NCBI GenBank assembly: GCA_022567695.1
Contig: JADFGN010000005.1
Span: 1-39,060 of the forward strand
Length of the DNA: 39,060 nucleotides
Origin: Candidatus Poribacteria bacterium
GTDB taxonomy: Bacteria > Poribacteria > WGA-4E > PCPOR2b
Reading direction: 5' to 3'
Positions 32,632 to 39,060 of this stretch are shown piece after piece (position 1 is the first letter of the stretch; the number at the start of each line of letters is the position of its first letter). A model generated the notes under the pieces. The model saw nothing but the letters and a program-made list of their open reading frames with translations, did no database searches and was not told the origin of the DNA. The translations under genes were made by a program, and so were the position numbers.

Positions 32632-33006
32632 ATGATAAACCGTATTAAAAAGTACATCAGAGATATTCAGCTTGAATGGCAGAAAGTTTCTAAGCCGGAT
32701 TGGAAATCTGTCCAAGGCAATACCCTTGTGGTAATTGTAGCGTGTCTAATCTTGGGCGTTTTTCTGTGGCTTGTTGATGGGACGGCTGACTTTCCAAAGT
32801 GGTTTTCGCCGTTCGGCCTAATTTTGCTGGTTGTCGTTATCCCACTTTGTGTCTACTTCATCACAAGAAATAATACGCCTCAATGGAAGATTGCAACCTT
32901 GGTTTCGTTCTCTCCATTAGCAATAGTGCTGATCTTACATTTCGTCTTCGATTACTCCCCTCATGGCTTCGGAATGGTTTTACTTCGCAGTTTGTTCCTT
33001 CGTTAA
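32632..33006 (+). CDS. secE: Preprotein translocase subunit SecE with extended C-terminus
   Basis: Clamps the SecYEG channel in the inner membrane. The conserved amphipathic helix and start of the first membrane span are clear ('YIRDIQLEWQKVSKPDWKSV', 'TLVVIVACLILGVFLWLVD'). After this a typical one-span SecE ends, but here ~65 residues add two further hydrophobic spans ('FSPFGLILLVVVIPLCVYFI', 'IATLVSFSPLAIVLILHFVF'). The track start lies in the tRNA; ATG at 32632 gives 124 residues. Position between tRNA-Trp and nusG confirms identity. Confidence 0.9.
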   Translation: MINRIKKYIRDIQLEWQKVSKPDWKSVQGNTLVVIVACLILGVFLWLVDGTADFPKWFSPFGLILLVVVIPLCVYFITRNNTPQWKIATLVSFSPLAIVLILHFVFDYSPHGFGMVLLRSLFLR

Positions 33007-33088
33007 CTTATGGAACTCAGTGAAGTGTTGTCCTACCCTCAGCTAACGTTGTCAATCCATTATTAAATTCAGTAAATTAGGGAAGCTT

Positions 33089-33655
33089 ATGGCTGGCTAT
33101 TGGTATATTATCCATATCTACTCCGGGCATGAAAAGAAAGTCAAAGAGAACCTAGAACATCGTGTGCGGGCGATAGAATTACAAGATGAAATTTTGCAAG
33201 TTACTATTCCGATGAAGGAAGTGGCCGAAGTTAAAGACGGCAAAAAACGGGTATTTGAACGTCCTTCCTACCCGGGATATATCCTTGTTCAGACCACACA
33301 TGAACTAAGCGCAGAGGCGGAAAACGAACCTTCTCGGAAAAGCTGGTATATCATTCGGGAAACACCGGGAGTGATGGGGTTTTTAGGGGCGTCAGGTTCA
33401 ACCCCCACGCCAATTAGTGAAGCTGAAGTCCAAAATATCCTAGACCTATCAGCTTCTACAGAGCAACAGAAGCCAATTCAGACTGTAGAGTATGTTGTTG
33501 GAGATACGGTTAAAGTGATTGAGGGACCGTTTAAGGGATTTCCCGCTGAAGTCAAGGAAGTCGATGAGGAACATGGGCGATTACATCTCATGATTTCGAT
33601 TTTCGGCAGGCCAACGCCGATTGAGATTGAATTTCTTGAGGTCGAAAGGATTTAG
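33089..33655 (+). CDS. nusG: Transcription elongation/antitermination factor NusG
   Basis: Binds the RNA polymerase clamp and links transcription to ribosomes or Rho. N-terminal NGN domain ('WYIIHIYSGHEKKVKENLEH', 'RPSYPGYILVQ', 'WYIIRETPGVMGFLG') and C-terminal KOW domain ('VGDTVKVIEGPFKGFPAEVK'). 188 residues, normal length. GGGAAG precedes the ATG. Order secE-nusG-rplK-rplA is the conserved one. Confidence 0.96.
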   Translation: MAGYWYIIHIYSGHEKKVKENLEHRVRAIELQDEILQVTIPMKEVAEVKDGKKRVFERPSYPGYILVQTTHELSAEAENEPSRKSWYIIRETPGVMGFLGASGSTPTPISEAEVQNILDLSASTEQQKPIQTVEYVVGDTVKVIEGPFKGFPAEVKEVDEEHGRLHLMISIFGRPTPIEIEFLEVERI

Positions 33656-33767
33656 TCCTAAAGAAGTATGTGTAGTGCTCGATTTGTTCTGTTTGGGCAA
33701 CGATATACAAATTCAAACGTGCAAGAAGCTTAAACAGGAAACAGGCTTATTTTCCGGAGAGATATAA

Positions 33768-34190
33768 ATGGCAAAGAAAGTTATTGGGGAAGTCAAACTT
33801 CAACTTGTATCCGGGCAGGCGACACCAAACCCTCCAGTTGGTCCAAGCCTCGCCCCATACATGATTAACATTCCAGAATTTATTAAATCTTTTAACGCGC
33901 AAACCCAAAATCAGACGGGATTAATCGTTACGACCGTGATCGCCTGCTACGCAGACCGTTCTTTTTCATTTCAGGTTAAATCACCGCCAGCGGCGGTTCT
34001 ATTGAAGCAGGCAGCAAAGATTGCTAAGGGATCTGGTGAACCGAACCGGAATAAAGTTGCCTCTGTGACACAGGACCAAGTTAGAGAGATTGCACAAACT
34101 AAGTTGTCAGATCTAAATACAACAAACATTGAATCGGCAATGAGAATGATTGAAGGTACCGCGCGGAGTATGGGAATTACAATCAGTTAA
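33768..34190 (+). CDS. rplK: 50S ribosomal protein L11
   Basis: Stalk-base protein that binds 23S rRNA at the GTPase centre. '[13 protein letters not shown]', '[20 protein letters not shown]', '[20 protein letters not shown]', '[10 protein letters not shown]' identify it; 140 residues. The N-terminal loop normally reading 'PALGQxGVNIMEF' is '[13 protein letters not shown]', while the two prolines of the antibiotic-binding helix are kept. GGAGAG precedes the ATG. Confidence 0.96.
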   Translation: MAKKVIGEVKLQLVSGQATPNPPVGPSLAPYMINIPEFIKSFNAQTQNQTGLIVTTVIACYADRSFSFQVKSPPAAVLLKQAAKIAKGSGEPNRNKVASVTQDQVREIAQTKLSDLNTTNIESAMRMIEGTARSMGITIS

Positions 34191-34205
34191 TCATCAAAAG
34201 GGAGC

Positions 34206-34907
34206 ATGATGAAAAAAAAGGGAAAAAGATACCGTGAAATCGCAAAGCTAGTTGATCGCTCTAAGCTTTATAGTTTGAGCGAAGCGGCACCGTTGCTCAA
34301 ACAAACAGCAAAATCCAAATTTGATGAAACTATTGATTTGGCTGCACGTCTTGGAGTAGACGCGCGGCATGCAGATCAGAATATCCGTGGCACGGTTGCA
34401 TTGCCTCATGGCACTGGGAAAAGTATGCGGGTTGTTGTCTTTGCCCAAGGCGAGAAAGCACATGAGGCGGAAGAAGCTGGAGCTGATGCCGTCGGTGTAG
34501 ATGATTTGGTCGATAAGATTGTCGGCGGATGGCTTGATTTCGATGCAACAGTCGCAACACCTGATTTAATGCGAACAATTATGCCAAAGTTGGGGCGTAT
34601 TTTGGGACCAAGAGGGTTAATGCCAAACGCCAAAGCTGGTACTGTTACAATGGATGTCGCAGCAATTATTCGCAATATCAAAGCGGGACAAATCGAATAT
34701 CGAGTTGAAAGAGAGTCAGGAATTGTTCATGTTCCTATCGGCAAAGTTTCATTCGATCCAGCCCAGATTACGGAAAATGTTGAGGCGATAATGTCCGCTT
34801 TGGTACGGGCAAAACCTTCATCGGTAAAGGGAAGGTATTTGAGAAGCATTGCAATCTCATCAACGATGGGGCCAGGAATTCGACTAGATCCGCAACAATT
34901 TAGCTGA
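34206..34907 (+). CDS. rplA: 50S ribosomal protein L1
   Basis: Forms the L1 stalk near the ribosomal E site; in many bacteria it also represses its own operon. 'KRYREIAKLVDRSKLYSL', 'FDETIDLAARLGVDARHADQ', 'IRGTVALPHGTGKS', 'LGRILGPRGLMPNAKAGTV' and 'GPGIRLDP' are all typical. Begins with two ATG codons after GGGAGC; 233 residues. It lies 15 bases after rplK. Confidence 0.96.
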   Translation: MMKKKGKRYREIAKLVDRSKLYSLSEAAPLLKQTAKSKFDETIDLAARLGVDARHADQNIRGTVALPHGTGKSMRVVVFAQGEKAHEAEEAGADAVGVDDLVDKIVGGWLDFDATVATPDLMRTIMPKLGRILGPRGLMPNAKAGTVTMDVAAIIRNIKAGQIEYRVERESGIVHVPIGKVSFDPAQITENVEAIMSALVRAKPSSVKGRYLRSIAISSTMGPGIRLDPQQFS

Positions 34908-35099
34908 AATTTAATTTCTTTGAACGCAGTCGTAGACAGTAGGTGCAATTTGCTTAAATGAGAATTCAGCCTACCGAGGCTTGTATCAGGATGTCGTGGT
35001 TCATTTATATAGGGTAATGATTTTTCGCTTCATTTAAGATGGCAACAACTTGCCATTCGGAGTGAAACCAAGAACCTACATGAGTTAATGAATCACCGA

Positions 35100-35213
35100 G
35101 GCATTAGGTATTAGATTATTTGGTAATCCAAGATCGCATCTTGGGCTTTAAGCATAGAATACCTTTTGTCGATTTATGAAACCAAGCCTCCAATTAACTG
35201 GAGGTTTTTTTTT
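35100..35213 (+). ncRNA. L10-type leader with attenuator before rplJ
   Basis: In the 343-base gap between rplA and rplJ, AGGTATT (35106-35112) pairs with AATACCT (35158-35164) and encloses the perfect hairpin CCAAGAT-CGC-ATCTTGG (35128-35144). A terminator hairpin follows. This is the layout of ribosomal L10 leaders, where L10(L12)4 binds the mRNA to control rplJL. The rest of the gap (34908-35099) shows no gene. Confidence 0.7.
35184..35213 (+). terminator. Intrinsic terminator/attenuator upstream of rplJ
   Basis: CCTCCA (35187-35192), loop ATTAAC, TGGAGG (35199-35204), then nine T. The AAG before the stem can extend pairing into the T-run. Confidence 0.85.
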
Positions 35214-35250
35214 GCTATTTCGATGGCACTGTGGAAGATTGAGGTGAGAG

Positions 35251-35817
35251 ATGCCTAGCCAAGAAAATATTCAACAAGTTGAACAGATTCGAGAACGTCT
35301 TCAAAACTCGGATGTTGCTATTCTAGCAGCTTATCAAGGACTCACTGTCGCTGAAGTGGGCGAGTTACGAGAGCAGCTTCGCGCAGCTGATGTTCAGTAC
35401 ACAGTATTTAAGAATACGCTTATAAATGTTGCCGCGCAAGAGTTAGAAATCGAAGGTTTGGATTCTTATCTCCGAGGGACAACTGCCATAGCGACAAGTG
35501 ACAATCCTGCAACTTCTGCCAAAATCTTAATGGATTTCAGCAAAGAACATGAACATTTGCAGATTAAGAGTGGAATCTTAGGAAAGCGGGTTATCGATGC
35601 CGCTGGAGTTGAAGCGCTTGTTGATATGCCATCGAAGCAGGAGTTAATTGCTCGTGCGATCAATGGTATAAAAGCACCACTCTCTGGTCTCGTTAATGTT
35701 TTGCATCAAGGTTCACCATTGACAGGGTTGGTCAATGTTTTGAGTGGTACGATTCGGCAAGTGACGACTGTATTACAGGCGATTGCCGATCAAAAAAAGG
35801 AAGCCGAATCGGCTTAA
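35251..35817 (+). CDS. rplJ: 50S ribosomal protein L10
   Basis: Anchors the L7/L12 stalk to the ribosome and autoregulates rplJL through the leader. 'ILAAYQGLTVAEVGELREQL', 'YTVFKNTLINVAAQE', 'LRGTTAIATSDNPATSAKIL' are family blocks; the C-terminal helix that binds L12 dimers is 'TGLVNVLSGTIRQVTTVLQAIADQ'. 188 residues, start ATG after GAGGTGAG. Confidence 0.95.
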   Translation: MPSQENIQQVEQIRERLQNSDVAILAAYQGLTVAEVGELREQLRAADVQYTVFKNTLINVAAQELEIEGLDSYLRGTTAIATSDNPATSAKILMDFSKEHEHLQIKSGILGKRVIDAAGVEALVDMPSKQELIARAINGIKAPLSGLVNVLHQGSPLTGLVNVLSGTIRQVTTVLQAIADQKKEAESA

Positions 35818-35847
35818 TTTCATTCTAATTAAAGAAAGGAATAGAAC

Positions 35848-36249
35848 ATGGCTGAAGTTGAAAAACTGATTGAAGAAATCAGTAATATGACAGTCCTTGA
35901 GCTTTCCGAGTTGGTGAAAGCACTAGAGGACAAGTTTGGCGTGAGTGCCGCAGCGGCACCAGCGATGATCCCCGGTATGATTCCAGGAATGGCCCCAACG
36001 ACAGGCGCAGCTGAAGAAGCCGCTCCGGAAGAGGAAAAAACCGAGTTCGATGTACAATTGAAAGAGATTGGGGCAAAGAAGATTCCCGTGATTAAAGAAG
36101 TACGCGCCATCACAGGGTTGGGCTTGAAAGAAGCAAAAGATAAAGTTGAGTCTGCTCCAACTGTCATCAAAGAAGCCGTTAGCCAAGAAGAAGCTGACAA
36201 GCTTAAAGAGCAGTTAGAGGCTGTTGGCGCAACGGTAGAAATCCTCTAA
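35848..36249 (+). CDS. rplL: 50S ribosomal protein L7/L12
   Basis: Stalk protein that recruits translation GTPases. N-terminal dimerisation part '[25 protein letters not shown]', an alanine/glycine/proline hinge with the unusual repeat 'MIPGMIPGM', then the globular domain '[33 protein letters not shown]'. 133 residues. AAGGAAT precedes the ATG; a strong terminator follows. rpoB is not next to it here, unlike most bacteria. Confidence 0.96.
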   Translation: MAEVEKLIEEISNMTVLELSELVKALEDKFGVSAAAAPAMIPGMIPGMAPTTGAAEEAAPEEEKTEFDVQLKEIGAKKIPVIKEVRAITGLGLKEAKDKVESAPTVIKEAVSQEEADKLKEQLEAVGATVEIL

Positions 36250-36270
36250 ATGTACTTTAAAGTTACCCGA

Positions 36271-36307
36271 AACCCATTGTGGTCGATCGACTACGATGGG
36301 TTTTTCT
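36271..36307 (+). terminator. Intrinsic terminator after rplL
   Basis: AACCCAT (36271-36277) pairs with ATGGGTT (36296-36302), with inner pairing around GTCGATCGAC, then a T-rich tract. It ends the ribosomal operon, which explains why the next gene needs its own promoter. Confidence 0.88.
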
Positions 36308-36329
36308 TTTTCTATTGAAGGTTATTTAT

Positions 36330-37163
36330 ATGGTTCATGTGTTCTATCTCGTATTCAGCCAACTAGCAATTGGTGGTTTTGCCCTACTTCTTCTTGTGCC
36401 AAAGGGCTTGGTGGGGCGTGGCTTCTATCGCCTGATGGGTGGAATTTATCTGCTTTCCATCACACTAACTCGACTGGCTCATCTACCAATCAATGGTCAT
36501 GCAATTAATTTCAGAAATTTCTTCTTTGCGTGGAGTGGACAGGATTCCATCTTTACTCTACTCTCTTTTCTGTTGATTTTAGGCTACATGGTGAGTTTAT
36601 GGCTTAAATCGCATATTGTTCATCGATACTTACTCTTTGCCGGAGCCGCTTTGGGCGCAATAGGAATTGTGTATAGTGCTCAACCTTACTTAGGACGCAT
36701 TAATCTTCCGGCGGAACAGTTCTTGTTGCCCTTCCAATTTCTGGTTTCAGCGGTTCTGCTCGGAGCGGTAAACAGCGGCATGTGGTTTGGACATTGGTAT
36801 CTTATTACGCCTCGGTTGCCCATCATTTACCTGAAACGATTTAACCAGATTTTTCTCTTTTCCCTCCTTCTTTCGATTCTTCTATTTGCCTTGAACCTCT
36901 TTTTTAGATCACAAGCCACCGATGCTGTGCCTTTAAATATCTTCTATTGGATTGTATTGGGAATGCGTCTTGTGATTGGGTTTGGCGGTTCTTTGCTCAT
37001 GTATTTCGTTATATGGGACTGTTTGCGAGATAAATCTATAGAACGTGACGCCGTTGGGGCAACACGCGCAGCGACAGGGTTTCTTTACATTGCAATGATA
37101 AGTGTGTTTATGGGAGAGTTTTCTGGTCGCTTGCTGCTTTTGGAAGTGGGTTTCATCTTGTAG
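36330..37163 (+). CDS. Integral membrane protein of unknown function, eight helices
   Basis: 277 residues with about eight hydrophobic spans ('VFYLVFSQLAIGGFALLLLV', 'SIFTLLSFLLILGYMVSLWL', 'YLLFAGAALGAIGIVYSA', 'FLFSLLLSILLFALNLFF', 'VIGFGGSLLMYFVIWD'). A polar motif in span five, 'GMWFGHWYLITPRLP', carries a histidine that might bind a ligand. The track start (36279) lies inside the rplL terminator; ATG at 36330 with GAAGG upstream is better. I do not recognise the family. It faces the GT39-like gene tail to tail. Confidence 0.8.
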   Translation: MVHVFYLVFSQLAIGGFALLLLVPKGLVGRGFYRLMGGIYLLSITLTRLAHLPINGHAINFRNFFFAWSGQDSIFTLLSFLLILGYMVSLWLKSHIVHRYLLFAGAALGAIGIVYSAQPYLGRINLPAEQFLLPFQFLVSAVLLGAVNSGMWFGHWYLITPRLPIIYLKRFNQIFLFSLLLSILLFALNLFFRSQATDAVPLNIFYWIVLGMRLVIGFGGSLLMYFVIWDCLRDKSIERDAVGATRAATGFLYIAMISVFMGEFSGRLLLLEVGFIL

Positions 37164-37170
37164 GACACTT

Positions 37171-38820
37171 TCACTCCCGCAGTCGGTATATTCCAATCTC
37201 CGGATGCAGCAATGCCCGCATAGGAAACGGTGCGCCGCGATCTGAGATGGGTAAGCCTAGAAAACTAGGACGTCTCCGAAATGTCTTCACCAGTTCGTAT
37301 GGGCTATCGGCTCTAAAAATCCGCTCGTAGAATTCTACTAATGATTCCAGATCGGGTTCTTCTTCCAGTGGATGCCAGTCGATTGCGGAATAGCTCGCCG
37401 GGTTTTCTGCATATTTCATGAAGACCTCTGCATTTGGCATCAGAACAAGCACCCACGTTGCGCGTTCATCAGTGTAGTCTCGATCTAACTCTGGTAAGAG
37501 CCAATCAAACAGAATGTCGGGTTCACGCTCAATTTCCTCCTCTGGCGGGATGTTTGCTTCGATCCATTCGGTGGCTTCAATCATTGTCGGGGGCGTTGCC
37601 ATAATCTTAGCAAATGACGCCGTGTAGGCCAACGAATAGGTGAGAACAGCACAGACAACGGCAATCACAACGCTTTTTCCCCACTTCAGTTTATGGCTAC
37701 TACCACGCATAATGAACGGAGATAGAATATCCCAAATCTTTCTTGCACTTGCCGCAGCACATATCGTCAGTGCCGGATAGATGGGTAACAGATGACGAAC
37801 AAACTTCAGCTTGTGTGAACCAACAAATAGCAGATAGGGCAATACAAACGCAAGAAGGATTTTATCACCGTGCTTCCGGTCAGCGATTGCGACGCAAAGA
37901 CCGACAATTGACAGAAGTGCCAAAGGGACTCCCATGCCCCACCGAAGAAGTGTCCACAGATATGTCAATCGATTTAACCAGTTGATTTCCTCGGTTGCGA
38001 ACAACCCAAAGTGCCCTTTGCGGTAATGCGAGGCTTCATAGAAGAACGCATCAAAAAACCTATTCCATTCCGGCGAAAAGAGATCAATCAACCAATAAGG
38101 ACAGATTGCTGTAAATGAGACCGCCGCGACCCCGATTACGATTGCTAATTTCAGAGCACAGAAATCCTGTTTGCGCAGAGATGCTCCCACAGACAACCCG
38201 GCGAAAGCAGTTGTAAACTTCACCGCAAAGCTCATTCCCGCGACACCACCGAGCCAAACGGCTCGTCGAAATGAGACCGATCGGTCTTTTGCACAAAGCC
38301 AGAGTAACAGCGTCACGCAAAATGTGGCAGGAATATCGACGAGTGCAAAACGCGATTCGTTCGTGGCATGCAGCATTGTCACAGCGAGGAAGGCTGCCGC
38401 GATTCGCCCGACAGAACGGCTGTAGAATCGGATGCCGATCTGGTACGTCAGCCAGATTGTCACCGTTGACAGCAGGACATTTATGAATCTCGCCAGCCAA
38501 ATGATGTGCGAAATCGTGAGATTCAACCCGACGATTTCTAGGCTTTTCCCAAGCACAGCAATGAGGTAGAACCACGCTGTCCCAGGCCAATTGTAAATCT
38601 CCGGAGGGGCTTTGAGGTGGATGAGGTTGAGAATATCCTGTGCAATGAGTGGTTCGCGGGGGTCGGGATAGTCGGGTAGGCCGACGCCGATTCCGATCAT
38701 GCGGAGTGTGAAACCGACTATGAGCGTAGAAATAAGAAAGAAATCAATTTGGGAAGGGCGGATCATTCTAATAGAGGCGGTGAAGAATCTCGACGGCATC
38801 TGTTGTTGTCTTTTTTTCAC
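37171..38820 (-). CDS. GT39/PMT-family membrane glycosyltransferase
   Basis: 549 residues, 10 or more predicted membrane spans; the first loop carries 'VGLPDYPDPREPLIAQDILN', with the aspartate-proline and acidic residues typical of lipid-phosphate-sugar dependent (GT-C fold) enzymes, then 'WPGTAWFYLIAV' and 'RLPLxVYP'-like 'VRHLLPIYPALTIC'. The C-terminal ~130 residues are soluble. Probably transfers a sugar from a polyprenyl phosphate to a cell-surface acceptor. Start is GTG 38820 or ATG 38799. Acceptor unknown. Confidence 0.85.
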   Translation of the reverse strand: MKKRQQQMPSRFFTASIRMIRPSQIDFFLISTLIVGFTLRMIGIGVGLPDYPDPREPLIAQDILNLIHLKAPPEIYNWPGTAWFYLIAVLGKSLEIVGLNLTISHIIWLARFINVLLSTVTIWLTYQIGIRFYSRSVGRIAAAFLAVTMLHATNESRFALVDIPATFCVTLLLWLCAKDRSVSFRRAVWLGGVAGMSFAVKFTTAFAGLSVGASLRKQDFCALKLAIVIGVAAVSFTAICPYWLIDLFSPEWNRFFDAFFYEASHYRKGHFGLFATEEINWLNRLTYLWTLLRWGMGVPLALLSIVGLCVAIADRKHGDKILLAFVLPYLLFVGSHKLKFVRHLLPIYPALTICAAASARKIWDILSPFIMRGSSHKLKWGKSVVIAVVCAVLTYSLAYTASFAKIMATPPTMIEATEWIEANIPPEEEIEREPDILFDWLLPELDRDYTDERATWVLVLMPNAEVFMKYAENPASYSAIDWHPLEEEPDLESLVEFYERIFRADSPYELVKTFRRRPSFLGLPISDRGAPFPMRALLHPEIGIYRLRE

Positions 38821-38837
38821 TTATTTTCAATTCTGTT

Positions 38838-38975
38838 TCAAAATGGGGATTCCGTAATCAATTTGAAGTTGTTCTCCGTGATCTGGGTATACCCTTTCCG
38901 AAGTGCAATTGCCCAATATGCCGTGTTTTGTACAAATGACAGCTTTTCAATCAATGGCTCGATTGGAACGTCCAT
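38838..38975 (-). CDS. Possible small protein, 45 residues
   Basis: ATG at 38975 opens 'MDVPIEPLIEKLSFVQNTAY' and ends 'ITENNFKLITESPF' before TGA at 38838. It lies between the unidentified partial gene and the GT39-like gene on the same strand. No clear ribosome site; composition looks protein-like, but it could be chance or a remnant. Confidence 0.35.
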   Translation of the reverse strand: MDVPIEPLIEKLSFVQNTAYWAIALRKGYTQITENNFKLITESPF

Positions 38976-38983
38976 ATCCGTGA

Positions 38984-39060
38984 CTATAGCACGTTAAGTT
39001 TCGTTTCCAGATCTTCTACCGCTTTTATTGTGTCGTCGATCTCTTTTTTGACGGTGGTAA
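38984..39060 (-). CDS. C-terminal end of an unidentified protein, cut by window edge
   Basis: The minus strand is open from the window edge to TAG at 38984-38986 and gives 24 residues, 'TTVKKEIDDTIKAVEDLETK' plus 'LNVL', an amphipathic helix. Too short to name; it resembles the ends of several PLP enzymes such as cysteine desulfurases, but that is a guess. Confidence 0.4.
   Translation of the reverse strand, partial: TTVKKEIDDTIKAVEDLETKLNVL

Overview
This window most likely comes from an uncultured, diderm (LPS-making) bacterium of the Poribacteria or a neighbouring marine/sponge-associated lineage. That placement is inference from gene style, not from an rRNA gene, which is absent here. 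The clues are an LpxC-FabZ fusion, large TPR proteins ending in a GT9-like glycosyltransferase domain, a CRTAC1-type FG-GAP/ASPIC protein with a dockerin-like tail, a secreted WD40-caspase protein, a decayed kelch gene with a 'VNPVGKLATVWGKLK' tail, and many broken genes.

Layout. 1-8.7 kb (minus strand): a regulatory PTS block (ptsI partial, ptsH, a decayed EIIA relic, hprK), hpf, rpoN, then lptB, lptA, lptC and an LpxL-type acyltransferase. 8.7-9.1 kb holds a broken kelch gene. 9.2-10.9 kb holds a sigma-54 activator followed by a stand-alone CheB methylesterase behind a good sigma-70-type promoter. 11.1-15.4 kb holds two paralogous TPR-glycosyltransferase genes around a small zinc-ribbon gene. 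At 15.7 kb, on the plus strand, is a gene absent from the ORF track: a SelW-like selenoprotein read through an in-frame TGA, with a hairpin that fits a bacterial SECIS. 16.4-26.6 kb (minus) runs cpsB-like phosphatase, ubiB-like kinase, retropepsin-like protein, ruvX, mltG, lpxC-fabZ, lpxA, lpxI and a WD40/pseudocaspase gene. 26.9-31.5 kb is an accessory region: CRTAC1/dockerin protein, truncated radical SAM gene, another gene fragment, a truncated transposase, a truncated exported protein and a methyltransferase. 31.9-36.3 kb (plus) is a conserved translation cluster: tRNA-Thr, tRNA-Tyr, tRNA-Gly, tRNA-Thr, rpmG, tRNA-Trp, secE, nusG, rplK, rplA, an L10-type leader with attenuator, rplJ, rplL and a terminator. 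The right end holds an 8-helix membrane protein of unknown role, a GT39-like glycosyltransferase and the end of an unidentified gene.

How the genes work together. The window joins lipid A synthesis (lpxC-fabZ, lpxA, lpxI, lpxL) to LPS export (lptABC), with RpoN, hibernation factor and the nitrogen/HPr-type PTS regulators beside them, an arrangement known from proteobacteria. The PTS relay appears to have lost its terminal EIIA here. The most notable items are the probable selenoprotein, the WD40 protein whose caspase domain has lost both catalytic residues, the enlarged RpoN, the EIIA relic, and a SecE with extra C-terminal membrane segments. All coordinates and motifs were read by eye; no search or alignment was run.
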